A DNA stretch of 64,000 bases from Plotosus lineatus (taxonomy: Eukaryota; Chordata; Actinopteri; Siluriformes; Plotosidae): positions 28,016,001 through 28,080,000 of the forward strand of contig CM045733.1 in assembly GCA_024760905.1 (NCBI GenBank), written 5' to 3'. Position 1 is the first letter of the stretch. Every line of letters starts with the position of its first letter. The notes below the pieces were generated by a model that saw only the letters and a list, made by a program, of their open reading frames with translations, did not search any database and was not told the DNA's origin. The position numbers and the translations under genes were made by a program. Below, piece by piece: positions 24,857-39,100 of this stretch.

Positions 24857-25755
24857 ATCTAAACGACAACATACCTGGTAACGTGGCAGAGGTCATTGTG
24901 AAGAATGCAGCCTACATCCTTCACCCACCCTGACACAAAGTAATTGTATGCCTCCAGGCTCTTGAATGCATCAAAGTCAATCCAGGTGTATGCACTTTTT
25001 TTATAACCAGGTAATTCATAATATTTTTGTAGGTGACTTCTGGCGACAAACTGGCATCAGTCAACCACTCTGCTTTTGAAATATTGTAGGAATCTATATC
25101 TCCAACTAACTTCAGTTTATCCAAATACAGTTGGCCCCCTACTTATGAAACCCCCTGGGTACGAAAAGTCCGGGTTACGAAAAATATTTTCCTAAGTTTT
25201 CGTCCCCGGGATACGAAAACAACCTCCTCTTACGAAAAGCGCCAAATGCACCATTCAAAATTCTAACACGCCAATCAAAATTTCACACGGTGCGCAGGTT
25301 GCTCTCTCATTGGCTGTCTCCCAAAATCCCACCCCGCTGGCCTCCCATTGGCCAGGAGGCAGCTGACGTTTCCCATACTTCCTGTACCCATACTTCCTGT
25401 TTGTCACACACGTGAAGGAGAGTTGACTGTTGGCTTGTTTTGAGATTGATCATGCAGCGTTATATTTCATTATCGCCGAAACCCCTGTACAATTGGGACA
25501 ATGTTGAACCAGAAGGAGACCTTAAAGCGGAAATACAGTGACGGAGACGATTATTTCGGCACAATATTAAAACAGAGTGCTCCGTGGGAGAAGACCTCTG
25601 ATCTCACAAGGAAGCAAGTTAATATTGCATGAGGACCTCTGATCTTTCAAACAGGTACTGTAATTCCGCTTTAAATAAAACATCCCATCCATTTAAACAT
25701 TTAAATAGAATTGTTCCGTCAGCTGCGCGTTGCATGTGGGTGGGGCCCGAGTTTT

Positions 25756-25772
25756 GTGTGTGTGTGTGTGTG

Positions 25773-25816
<44 letters not shown>

Positions 25817-25840
25817 TGTGCGCATGTGCGCGCACGTGTG

Positions 25841-25909
<69 letters not shown>

Positions 25910-25918
25910 TAGAGAGAG
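25756..25918. repeat. (GT)n(GA)n compound microsatellite
   Basis: GT run, GA run, a short mixed spacer, then GA again, all inside the Tigger-like element. Confidence 0.95.
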
Positions 25919-26208
25919 ATTGCCTACAGAGTCAGTCAGAGATGAAAGGAGGCTTAAATCTTTAGTTTTTAGTTTAGTTTTTAAAGTTGTTTAATTCAGT
26001 AAATGTTTAATAAATGTGGCTCACGTGAGCAAAACACGGCTCATCTGGACCTCCGATCGCTCAAGGAATCAAGTTAAAGTTGAGTTTGGACCTCCGATCG
26101 GTCAAGCAGGGAATGCGCTTTGAATTCCACTTCTTAAAATGCTCCGGCGTCTTGCTTGTGGGTGGAGCCTGTAGCGCCACAATACACATTTAATGTGTAC
26201 TGTACTGT

Positions 26209-26210
<2 letters not shown>

Positions 26211-26267
<57 letters not shown>

Positions 26268-26278
26268 TAGAGAGAGAC

Positions 26279-26335
<57 letters not shown>

Positions 26336-26350
26336 CATGTGTGTGTGTTA
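26211..26350. repeat. (GT)n(GA)n(GT)n microsatellite
   Basis: Two long GT runs flank a GA island. It lies in the same mobile element. Confidence 0.95.
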
Positions 26351-26699
26351 ATAAAAAATGTTTAATAATGGTTTAATTAATAAACATGTTAATAAAATGG
26401 TTTAATATGTTAATAAAATGTTTAAATGGTTTTATAAACAATTTTCCTTTACTTTTCACAGATATTATTTCATACAAAATTGGTGTACTTTTATCATTTT
26501 TAAAGGGTTTATGGGGTAGTCTTGGGAGCCTTGGAACGAATCAGGCGTTTTACATGTAAAATGCGCCCCAACTTAAGAAACTCCCGCGTTACCAAAAAGG
26601 CGCTGGAACGAATTAATTTCATAAGTAGGGGGCCGACTGTACCGACTCCTCACCACACCACTGGCTCCAAAGTGTCTACATAGTGGTAAGAGGTCTTCA

Positions 26700-26900
26700 C
26701 AGGGGACCTTTTCCCCAAAGCTGGACATGTCATACAAACTATGAAAGCTGAGCTGTCACAAAGCTTGCCCTCAGCAATGGTGGCCGGAAGCTGAGCATTG
26801 TGGGAAAAGAAGTGATGTGTGACATCAGCGAAAGAGATCTATAACACAAAAGGAATTGCTGTTGTCTCAAGATTGAGAAGAAATCTGGTGGAGAACCTTT
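26700..26900 (+). promoter_or_regulatory. candidate proximal promoter of the butyrophilin-like gene
   Basis: CCGGAAG (26784-26790) fits the ETS core. The complement of 26795-26804 reads CCCACAATGC, fitting the ZNF143/Staf core. TGACATCA-like sequence near 26820 resembles a CRE/AP-1 site. These lie 180-220 bp before the start codon. Single motif hits are weak evidence on their own. Confidence 0.35.
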
Positions 26901-27004
26901 TGTTCTGTTATTTTGGAATTGAAACTAACCCTCTTCTGCAAATAGCATTCAGTGTGTAAAATATTGTTCAGCTTATAAAACTAATTAAAGCTGTGTTAGG
27001 GGGG

Positions 27005-27059
27005 ATGTTATTCTCTGTGGTTCTCCTGCTTCTTTACAGCTTGAAGGAATCCCAGTCAG
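27005..27059 (+). CDS. exon 1: signal peptide
   Basis: ATG opens [18 protein letters not shown], with a strongly hydrophobic run at residues 3-11, then a donor g|gtatgg at 27060. The leftover g joins the aa at 32557 to give Glu19, so phase 1 matches the next exon. A good polypyrimidine acceptor (ctcttctgcaaatag, ending 26946) lies upstream, so a spliced 5' UTR is possible. The exon is too short to show as an open frame of its own. Confidence 0.8.
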
Positions 27060-30000
27060 GTATGGAAAAAAATTCCTATTGGTGTGCACCTTATTTATTT
27101 ATTTATTTATTATATAAAATTTAAATAATGGTTTCCTCTGTATTTTTTTTTGGTGAAATGGTCATTCATTTATTCATTTTCTGAACTGCTTAATTCTAAT
27201 TAGGGTCGTGCCCATCTCAGCCAACTCTGAGCGAGGGCAGAGTATACACCCTGGACAGCTCGCCAGGCCATCACAGGGTAGAAACATGCAAACAACAATG
27301 CAATGTATTCTTGAGGACTGTCAGCAATGGTTCTTTTACATGTTGTCACCATAGACCATGAGAGACATGGCCTGCTTTTGATAACCCAGTTAGCTGCACT
27401 GTTGATAGTGGTGCTGTCCCCCCAGTGCAGCTAAGTGGGTTATCAAAGGCCGGCCATGTCTCTCACTGTCTATAGTGCGAGGTTCATGTAAAAGAATCAT
27501 TGCTGACTTTTGTAAAGAGTTGCTGCAACGCCGTCAGCATGTTTATGTTCCTTGCTAAAGGGTTGTGTCAGGAAGGGCATCCGACGTAAAAACCTATGAC
27601 AAAATCAAACATGCGAATCCAATGATTCTCTGTGGGGCCCCTCGGAAAAAAAAGGGAAGAAGCTGAAAAGAAAAGAAGTTGGGAAGTGATAGAATAAAAT
27701 TTATTATAACAATTTAAAGTATCAAAAAGGCAATATGTGACATGTACATCTTTTTAAGATATGCATCCAATATAATGGTTTGTTTGGAAGCTAATATTAA
27801 TGTCAAGTCTTTTGAAAGTCTTCCCACTCCATATTAAGAATATTCATATGATAAACACTGTTGCGAAATATTAACATGTTTCAAATTTAGAAGGAATCCT
27901 AAAATTGATCACTAAAATAAATTTTAAGAGGAATATATACACTATAGAATACCATTTAAGGTTACTAAATAAGAATACAGGTCACACATGATGGATTATT
28001 AGAATTCTACCATTGTTTCTATTCACAGTAATTGTATGTGATAATTTGTAAGACATTATTATAATATGATAATGGATAATATGGAAAATATAAAGCTGGT
28101 CAATAACAACAGACCTTGAAAAAGATGACAGAGCGAACATTAAGAAAAACTCTGTTGTATTTGCAAGTATTGATAGAAAAAACAGGTAAAGCTGCACAGC
28201 GATAAAAACAACCACAATAAAAACAACAACAACAACAACAACAACACCTGTACCTGTTTTTAGAAAAAATACCCCAGACCAAAATAAACAACAGAAAAAG
28301 CAGCAAAAAAGAAGAGGCTGCAGATAAGACCAGACAGAGAGCAACTGATAAAGCAAAAGAAGCAAGTTTGTTGAAAGCAAAAAAACGAAAAAAAAAACAA
28401 ATAAAAACTAAAAATAAAAGGGGGTGGGCGGCAAATGAAAAGAAAGAAAAAGTAAATCAGTCAGAAAAACAACTAAGGAATAAGGAAGAAAAACTGAAAA
28501 AGAGTAATGAAGTATTGAGAATGTGGAAGTAAATACTTTATGTTAAACTGGCATTAAAAAGCCACACCACCCCATGACTGTGAACAAGAACTCCCTTTAC
28601 ATGTGATTCAGCAGAAAGCAGAACAGTAGGGCAATTCCACTGTGGCGGACATTACAAATGTAAGGTGTCTGAGCTATTTCACCCAGTTTCACACAAACAT
28701 TTGAGGCCATAAGTCCCTAATGTTTTATATGGGCATAGTTAAAGTCTTGAAGTATTGATGCAGGGAAAAGAGATACCCAGTGATGCTTCTATTTCAAAAA
28801 TATGAGTGTTATGAACGTTACAACAAAAATATGCATGAAAACTTTATCCAGGGCGCCACAGAATTTTGCAATTCACTAGCCCCCGGGGCTAATGGGGCAT
28901 GAAATGTACCCAATATCAATCACTAGCCCTATATAAGTTATGGTTTTGCAGTGAAGTTACAAAAGTAATTTGTAAGAAGCTTACTGATTGGCCAAGTGAG
29001 CATGTACACACTGTCCCGAAGTTTCCATGCAAGGTGGTCAGTGATTCAACACGAGACCTGACAAAATCTATCAATCACTGCCCCGTAACTCTAGTAAAAA
29101 ATTGAGGAGGCCTCTGCAGATTACTAGTCCACCCAGGCATGCATGTTGCATATTATTCTAAAAAAATGATTGTCCAAGGTCCACGGTATTGGACACTTTT
29201 GGATACTCAGCTGTGTTGACCCTTGTTTCATCGCAGTTTATTTCAAAAGTCTCTGAAATGGAACAACAATACATGATTGTGAATTCAAGGTATATAGTCA
29301 AACTCGGCTTGATAATATACTGCCTACAGTAGAGAACAAGAAATCAGGCAGTTAGCAGCATTGGCTGAAAAAATGCATCTAATCCATTAACTTGCATGTA
29401 AAAGAACCATTACTGACTTTCGTCAAGTGTTTCCACCCTGCGATGGCCTGGCGAGCAGTTCAAGGTGTACTCTGCCCTTGCCCGGAGTTGGCTGGGATGG
29501 GTGCCAGCCTCCCTGCGACCCTAGTTAGGATTAAGTGGTTACAGAAAATGAACGATTACTTGGGCTCATTTGATTGCAAAAACAGATAAGTCCAATTGTT
29601 TTAATTATGAAGAAAGGCATTAAATATTATTTTCAAGTAGTGCATGAAATCCTTTGTAGTTATGCATGTTCTACAGAAACCATCAGTGCATTTAACTTGC
29701 ATTCATTTATTTTTTTGAACCGCTTAATCCTAATTGGGGTTGCAGTTAGGCTGCCGCCTATCTCAGCCAACTCTGGGCAAGAGGAGAAACTTGCAGAGCT
29801 TGCCAGGCCATCACAGGAGGGCAGAAACATACTGACAGCTATGCAGCCTACTCCCGATGAAAGTCAATGTTTTTTTTACATGCCTCTCACGATAGACAAT
29901 GAGAGACATGGCTGGCCTTTGATAACCCAGCATTTAACTTAAAAATGAAAAATATAATAAAATAAGGCTTTTTAAAGATATAAATATATTTTTTTCTTGG

Positions 30001-30921
30001 AAAACAGTAATAATCTATTGCATTCAATGCATTTAATACTGTGTGCTTATATCTACCAAGCAATGTTTGTTCAACAGTTTATTCATTCAATTTAAATAGT
30101 GTACACATATGTGCACTTTTCTTGTACTGTACACACACACCCCCACCGGCAATGGCCTGGCAAGCAGTCCAGGGTGTACTCTGCCCTCCTCCAGAATCGG
30201 CTGAGAAGGGTGCTAGTCTCTCCACAACCCAAATTATGATCAGAAATTGAATACATGAATGAATAAAACCCTGTATGTGATGTATTTCAATAATATTGTA
30301 GTTTGATAACCTAGATCAATAGTCAATTTTCTTGGCATTTTGACTGTGTATATCTACCTCCATTGTGATTCAACCATTTTCTTTTTAATTATTTTTAATA
30401 TTTAAACAAAAACATGTGTAAGAGTGACCTTAGTGTTAACATCAGTATAGCATGAGCTATTCTTTTCATTGCTCTCTCAGCTATGTAGATTTTCATGTGT
30501 CAAGTACAGTGGTACCTCACCTTACGAAAAACCCAACAAACGAAAAATCCAAGTTACGAAACGCATTTACCTAAAATGTCCGTCTCAGGGTACGAAAAAA
30601 ATTCACGCTACGAAACGCGCCATCTCAAAAATTCAACAATGCACGAGTTGCTCTCCCATTGGCTATCTCCCAACACCCCGCCCCGCTGGCCTCCCATTGG
30701 CTAGGAGGAAGCTTATTATCTCCATAATACCCATGATGCTTTTCGTGTGCCTTTGACCCATTGTTTGTCACGGGGTTCTAACATGCGTAAAGGACAGTTA
30801 CTGTTGTTTCAAGAGTTTTTCGAGGATGCTCATTGCAACTTTATTTTTTGGCTCAGGCTTTTAACCTTGCATAAATATTTGTGAGATTATAACTCTGCTA
30901 AGAAGACATGGTCCACACACG

Positions 30922-30997
<76 letters not shown>

Positions 30998-32354
30998 CTC
31001 ACACACACACACACACGAGCGCATGTGATTCCCGGTGAAAGTGAGTCCCAGTGCGAGTGAAAAGAAGAAGCAGGCTCATGGTATACGGTTGAGTGATATC
31101 GCAAAGGAATATGGCTGAAACCCGTCTACCAATGGTACGATATTGAAGCAGAAGGAGGCCTTAAAAGGTATACTTTTGTAATTTTTAAAGGGTTTAGGGG
31201 ATAGTATTGGGGGCCTCGGAACAAATCAGGCCTTTTACATGTAAAATGCTACTCAACTTACGAAAAAATCAAGTTACGAAACTACTTCTGGAACGGATTA
31301 ATTTCATAAGGTGAGGTATGACTGTACCTCGCTCCACTTAATGGCAAGGATAATACAGGGATCCCTCGCTACTTCGTGCAGCTTCAGTGCATCGCATTTT
31401 TAAAAAAAATATTCGTCAAATTAAAAAATAAGGAAATTAAGGAAGAATAGGGGGAAAAGTTAAGGAAAATGCCACAAAAACAAGGCCAATTATGCAATAA
31501 AAACCCTAAACAAACACAAAACAAAAAAAAAAAACAACCCCAAACCTCCCATCAAAACAAGTTACATTGTTGTGAGGTGCGCATCTGAGTGCATGTGCAC
31601 GTGCGTGGGTCGGTATGTGTGTGCATTTATATTTTATTTACATTTGATGCATTTTTTTTCACGTTCAATTGTTATTATAAGCATTTATAGCGTTGAATAT
31701 GTATTTATTGATATTATGTACACATATACATGTATGTATACGTCAGTCGGGGGTGGGTGGGGGATGATCCTACTTTGTGGATTTCGGTAGTCGCGAGGGG
31801 ATCTTGGTACCAATTAGCTGCAGAAAGTGAGGGATTCCTGAAATTATCATGGATCCCTCACAGACTATTATATGGATTTTGTACCAAAATATTTTTTAAA
31901 TGAGTCTTCTTCTTTTCCTTTTGGCTTTTTCCCTTTTTGAGGGGTCACTACAGCGAATCATCTGATTATTTAAATAAGGAATTCACCTTTTATAAGATAA
32001 GGAGAATTAATTGATCCCAGAATCATTTTGCTTTGGTGAATAACACCTCGTTCAAATAATTCATCACCTTATTCAATAATTGCTTATTATTACACTTTTT
32101 TAAAAAATCATTTTTTTAGAGAAATTTACGAAAATATTTATAGACAACTTCAAAATATAATGATAATATTGTTAATCAAATACCAATGTCTTTTGATGGA
32201 ATATACTTAAATAAAACACATACATTTAAAAAGCACTTTAACCACTGTGTTTTTAAGCACTTATATTGATGTCTACCTCAATCACTTCAGCACTATTTTA
32301 CGATTTTATTAAGTTAGTATGGCTTTTTATTCCTGTGGTATTTACTAAGCCACT

Positions 32355-32416
<62 letters not shown>

Positions 32417-35400
32417 TGCGCATGAATTTTCATCTTGTGATGTTGCTTTTATGTTCTAATACTTCTAAATGTTTATTGAACTTAATACAGGTTCTTTTTA
32501 GATAACCAAACATTGTTGCTTGTGTAAAGAATAGTCTATGTATCTCTTCAAATCAGAAACACAATTCAAAGAAGTAGCTGGTCCAGATGCTTCACTTGCT
32601 GCTGCAGTTGGTGAAGACCTGGTTCTTCCTTGTTTTCTCAAGCCCATTGCCAGTGCTGTGGACATGACAGTGGAGTGGTTGAAACTAGAGGGAGGGGTTT
32701 CAATAGTGCATGCCTATGAAGATCATGAAGACAGAAATGAAAACCAAGCCCAATCTTACAAAGGAAGAACATCGCTGTTCAAAGAGGAGATGCAGAAAGG
32801 CAACGTTTCTCTCAAACTTTCATCCCTTCAAGTCTCTGACGGAGGAAAATATAAGTGTCATGTTGAAGACAAATTCTGGTTTGGTGACATCACAGTTATT
32901 TTAACTGTTGAGAGTAAGATCCCTTTCTGTATTAAATGTTTATATAGTGTTTTGAAGGTTATATTTTATTTTATTCATTTACATTAAGTTTTTGTATGGA
33001 TCTCCACATACTGGAAATACCATCTGTAATGTAACCTAGTGACACATGGTGTTTTAAGTTTTTCGACATTAGATGTATTCATCCAGTTGATACATCTCGC
33101 CGTGACTTGAAAAGTGAACTTTTTACACAGTCAGACAGCGTAGGCCTAAAGCTGCAAAAATGCAGCAAAAAGTTTGTCAATACCTTGAAAACTGATTGAG
33201 TTATGCCATTTCTTGTGTCAGCATTCAACGAAAAATTTCAAAAGACGTTTTAGAGAAAAATGAGCACAAAGATTGCTCTTCTTCCTAGATCATTAGTCCT
33301 TAGCAACCAAACATTTTATACACCTCAGCCATATAAACTTTGAGAAAATATGTTTAGGAGCACACAGGTAGGAGCACACAGGTAGACTACAACGGAGACT
33401 AAGCGGAGGTAGAACCACACAGGTAGACTACATCTTGTGTAGGTGATGTAATTTGAAGGAAGTCAGTGACTGCAAAGTAGTAGTGGGTGAGAGTGTTGCC
33501 AAACAACATAGGATGGTGGTATGCAGGATGATGTTGATGGTGAGAAAGGTGAAGAAGGCAAAGGCAGAGCAGAAGACAAAGTGGTGGAAGCTGAAAAAGG
33601 AAGAGTGTCATGTTGTCTTCAAGGAGGAGTTGAAACAGGCTTTGGTGGTCAGGAAGCGCTTCCAGATGACTGGACAACTACAGCTAATGTGGTCAGGGAG
33701 ACATGTACGAGAGTTCTTGGTGTGTCCTCTGGAACAACAGTAAATTAGGAGACGTAGTGGTGTAATAAGGAACTGCAGGAGTGTGTACAAAGGAAGAGGT
33801 TGGCTAAGAAGAAGTGGGACATTGAGAGGACCGAACAGAGTAAACAGGAGTACAGGGAGACACAGCGTAAGGAGAAGGTAGTTGTGTCAAAGGCCAAACA
33901 GAGGGCGTATGATGACTTGTATGATAGGCGGGACAGTAAAAAAGGAGAAAATTATTTATACAGTGTGGCACAGCAGAGAAATAGAGATGGGAAGGACGTG
34001 CAGCAAGTTAGAGTGATTAAGGACAGGGTGGGAAATATATTGGTTGATGACAGAAGTGTGCTGGGAAGATGGAAAGAGTACTTTGAAGAGCTGATGAATG
34101 AGGAAAAATGAGAGAGAAAAAAGAGTAGAAGAGGTGACTGTTGAGGACCAGGAAGTAGCAAAGATTAGTAAGGGTGAAATGAGGAGGGCATTGAAGAGGA
34201 TGAAGAGTGGAAAGGAAGTTGGTCCTGATGATATACCGGTGGAAGTATTGAAGTGTCTAAGAGAGGAAGCAGTAGATTTTCTGACAAGAACATTCAACAA
34301 GTTCTTATAGAGTGAGAGGATGCCAGAGAAGTGGAGGAGAAGTGTGCTTGTGCTCAGAGAAAGAACAAGGGAGACATGCAGAGTTGTTGCAACTACAGAG
34401 GGATACAGTTGCTGAGCCATATGATGAAGTTCTGGGAAAGAATAGTGGAAGCTGGACTAAGGGCAGAGGTCAGCATTTGTGAACAACAGTTTGGTGTCAT
34501 GCCAAGAAAGAATACCATGTGCAGATGCAATGTTTGCTTTGAGGATGTTAATAGAGAAGTACAGAGAGGGTCAGAGAGAGCGACATTGTGCCTTTGGAGA
34601 TCTGAAGAAAGCATATGACAGGGTGCCGAGACAGGAACTGTGGTATTGTATGAGGAAGTCTGGAGTGACAGAGAAGTATGTTAGAGTGGTGCAGGACATG
34701 CATGAGAGATGTAGGACAGTGGTGAGGTGTCCTGTCGGTATGACAGAAGAGTTCAAGGTGGAGGTGGGACTGCATTAAGGTCAGCTCTGAGCCCCTTCTT
34801 GTTTGATATGGTGATGGACAGGCTGACAGATGAGGTTAGACAAGAATCTCCATGGAATATGATGTTTGCAGATGACATTGTGATCTGTAGTGAGAGCAGA
34901 GAACAAGTGGAGGAAAATCTAGAGAGGTGGAAGTATGCCCTTGAAAGGAGATGAATGAAGGTTAGCCGCAGTAAAACAGAATACATGTGCGTGATACGAC
35001 AAGGACCAAAGAGGAACGATGAAGTTACAGAGAGAAGAGATAAAGAAGGTGGAGGAATTTAAGTACTTCGGCTCAACAACCCAGAGCAATGGAGAGTGTG
35101 GAAAAGAGGTTAAAAAGCGTGTGCAGGCAGGTTGAAATGGTTGGAGAAAAATGTCCGGTGTGATGTGTGATAGGAACGTATCGGCAAAAATGAAAGGAAA
35201 AGTGTACAAGACAGTGTTGAGGCTAGTGATGTTGTATGGTTTAGAAACAGTGGCACTGGGATCAGGAATGAGTACATCAGAGGGAAAGCACATGTAAGAG
35301 GTTTTGGAGACAAAGTCAGAGAGGCTAGATTGAGATGGTTTGGACATGTACAGAGTAGGGATAGGGAGTATATTGGTAGTCGGACGCTGAGGTTGGAACT

Positions 35401-36092
35401 ACCAGCCAGAAGGCCTAGAGGAAGACCAAAGTCACTTTATCTCAAAAGTGGTCTGTGCCTACTTTCAGTGGAGCGCCTCATATATAAACGTAACACAGCT
35501 AGGGCCATGGAGACTTCCTAAGTGACTAAGCCAGTGGTTTCCAACCTTTTTTTTACTCCTGCGCCCCTAAAAAGATTTTGCTCTGACCTCGCACCCCCTA
35601 CATTGTATACTTTGTTCAAGGATAAAGGATGTGGACTCATACTAAATTTTATCAAAGAAGATATTTATTTCAAAAGTTAAAGCCCTGCTTCTCGCACCCC
35701 CCTGGAATGATGTCTCGCACCCCTGGTTGGGAGCCCTTGGACTAAGCCTATAGAAAGCCAGAGAGGCATCATTAATGCATATTCAGCTACAACGGTTCTA
35801 TATGGATTCCTCACATGTCCCCATAATGTATTCTATTTTGACACGTTTTCAGCGCTCGTACACATAAAAACTATCAAACTATAGTGCCAACTTGAATAGT
35901 GGTAAAAGAGCATGGTCTGAAAGAAATACGATCCCTGCAAAAAGAGGAAAACAAAACAAGAACACAGCAGGCATGTGCAGTAGTTATCAACATTCATTCA
36001 TCTACCGATCCACTTAGTTCCACTAGGGTTTCAGGGAGGCTAAATCTGGGAAAAGGCAGAGTACGCCCTGCTGGACAGTACATTGCAGAGTC

Positions 36093-36155
<63 letters not shown>

Positions 36156-39100
36156 CAATTCACGCACGATGTGAATGTCTTTGGACTATGGCAGGAAACT
36201 GACACAAGCATGGACTAAACATACAGACTTCATACTGAAGTGCCCTTGCCAAACCTCGGACTAGAACACAGGATGTTTTTGCTGTGAGGTGGATGGCTGT
36301 TTGTCACTGAATATAAGAGAAAATTAGTGAACATTCCAAAACAATTGTCCTCAAGAAAAGATAGGAAGGGATTTGGATGCTTCACCCTCTAATGTATAAT
36401 GTTTAATGATTTAAGGATTCTGTTGAATTTTAGTTCATATTTTGGCTCATGAAAGCTTAAAGTTGAACACCTATGATCTCCAATCACTCCGAGGACATTG
36501 CATCAAGATTCATCATTCATCCATGGCTGATATAATCACATGGGCTTGGTTTCTTTGGCAGACCATTTATAAGCACTCTAATAGATATTCTGCATTACCC
36601 GGAAGCCAACAAGAAAGCAGTGCTGCAAAGGCATAGGCTGGTCTGACCGTGGGGGGGGGGTGCACATCTCGGTTGACCGGAACTCGAGTCCCAGAGGCTA
36701 TAGGCCTAAGCCTTAAAGAGGAAATGAAACGCTGACTAAATAAATTGGCGGTAGCTTAAGTATAGTTTATTGAAGCGATTGTGGCTTAAATTTTATATCA
36801 TAAATAAAACATTGCACACACTGTGGTTTTGTTTTATGTGCTTGTCGTACAAGTTATCGACCTGAAAGCCTCCAATGCTAAGTGCCCGCCTACACAAAGT
36901 TACCGGGACATCATTGGGTTTGTACAAAGTACTACATGAAATATAATACATACAGATCACAGTATATGATATAAACAACATGGAATCTCACACCAGCAAC
37001 ACGCACAGTTTTTCAGCAGAAGACTATTCATCTATTACTCTCAGAAGACGAATCAAATATTATAGTTCAACCAAAAACATTCTCAACTATATTTCAAACT
37101 ACATCTGCAAGTACATGTGCTAAATACATTTACAAATTGAGCTAAAGTCATTTATCTATTCAAAGGCACAAACAAATATTAATACATATTTACAGCGCAA
37201 AAACATACTATTAATTTTATAAAAGTACTGACCATTAGGCTGCAGATACAGGCTGGATGGCTTATGATTATTTTAGCCATTCATTCTCTGTGCGTCAATG
37301 TTTGTGTTGTAACACATGTGCAGGAACCAGAAGCGGTACTAACAAACTGTGCTTTATTCTCACACTCACTTTGTTTGATTGACAGTCTGTCTGTCTGTCT
37401 TCCTTTCGGCTTTTTCCCTTTTACTCGGGAGTCGCCACCGCGAATCATCTGATTCGCACGTTTGATTTGGCAGAGGTTTTTACGTTGGATGCCCTTCCTG
37501 TCACAACCCTTTTAAGCAAGGGACAGAAACACGCTGACGACTTTGCAGCTACTCTTTACGAAAGTCAGCAATGGTTCTTTTACATGCCTCACACCATAGA
37601 CAGTGAGAGACATGGCCCGCCTTTGATAACCCACAGTGTTCAGCTATTATTGCTTACTGATAATATGTGAGGTAGGCGAAAGTAGGTACTTGTCGTTGAT
37701 TGTAGATTGGTTAGCTCGGGCTTGCACATGCGCAGTGCCCGTTACACGTTAACTTCTGGTTTCCCTGCATGCTGAATTTATCTCCGACTTTCTCTCCAAT
37801 AACAGTCATTAAGTTTATTTATAAGATTGTGAATACACATAATTTCTTGTCCAGCGGAACTCAACTCCTGCTGTGGGGGGTGCACGTGCACCCTGTGCAC
37901 CCCCCCCCCCCCCAGCCTACGCCCTTATGTGGTGGCGCTATACTGGTGGTCCTCTGGAGGCTGTGAATGTAGAACATAAAGTAAATATGCCATACAGTAA
38001 TCGATTGTTCCAGCCACGCTAAAAGAAAAAAACAAAAAACAAAAAAACCTCACACATTTTATGTATGTGTGTGTGTGTGTGGGGCATTAAAACCCAGGGT
38101 GAGCATGCTAAATAACTTCAGAAAAATAGCGAGCTAAATGGTTCAGAAACATCTCCAGGTATGGATGTAAAGATCCATGTTTGTAGTGACCATTTTATTA
38201 TAACTGGTGAGTGCACATGTCGAGCTAATATTTTGTGTCTTGTTTTGTTTATAATGAAAAAGCTGCTAATTTTAATTATTTATATTGAAAGAAAAGTGCA
38301 GACTGAGGGAAGATGTGTATTGTTATCTAGTTAGGCTTTTAGCATGTGCTTCTTTTCTGCCAGCATAGGATGAGCAGCAATTTTCTGTACTAATAAATAA
38401 GCCGTTAATTTTTAAAGAAGCCACTCACTATAAACATTTATTTTGCACAAAAAGCACTGACTGAAGGAATGTGTGTGATTTAGCAAGTCAGCACCATGCT
38501 AAGTGAAGCCCCAACTGTTAGCATGTTACATGTCGCATCACATACTGAGCAATCATTGTATGTACTGATATTTTTTTCAAGAACATTTCAGACTGCCCGG
38601 TGTTCAGTCTGCACTTAATTGCGATACATGTTTGTAAGGGTCAATTCTGTCACACAAAGCTAATTTCTGAAGGTATCTCTGTGGTGAAGACTGAAAATAA
38701 TTAAAGCTGTTGCATCAGCCTATATCCTTTGGTATGGTAAACTGTTTGTGTGGTGTCCAGAGTGAGGACATGCTATTGTAACCAGACGCAACGCCTGCTC
38801 ATGTGACCGTATTGAAGTCCACCGATACAGATTCGCATCCACTAATGCCAGTTAAAACATCATGATCCAAAAAAAATGACCCTTTATGCTAACTGTGTCC
38901 ACAAGTGCTGTTGAATTCTCTGGAGTCAAAGTCATCTGGGATGGGCCATTATACAGTAATAACATGTGCTGTAGTTAGAAGAGTCGGTATTTTATAGTTA
39001 TACCAGGTGCTGTATTTTATTGTTGTATTTGAATGAAATGGATGCTGTGTGCTCTAGACTAAAAAAACAACTGTTACCAGTTCGGATGGTCCCATCCTCT

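Larger units (their letters stand above)
25128..26639 (+). mobile_element. full-length Tigger-like element upstream of the gene
   Basis: The terminal inverted repeats (cagttggccccctacttatg on the left; its counterpart ending gggggccgactg on the right) are flanked by TA at 25126 and 26640. Inside are three CCAAT/ATTGG motifs (25263, 25312, 25347) and long GT/GA tracts (25756-25918 and 26211-26350). A short frame near 25452 (MQRYISLSPKPLYNWDNVEP) may be a transposase remnant. The family is assigned to Tigger because the 30507 copy keeps a helix-turn-helix remnant. Confidence 0.75.

Noticed and set aside
26972..26981. TATA-like 'ttataaaact' just before the start codon
   Set aside because: A start 25-30 bp downstream would fall at the ATG itself, leaving no 5' UTR.
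28899..29105. Open frame of 68 codons in the duplicated segment
   Set aside because: The first copy does not keep the same start and no domain is recognised.
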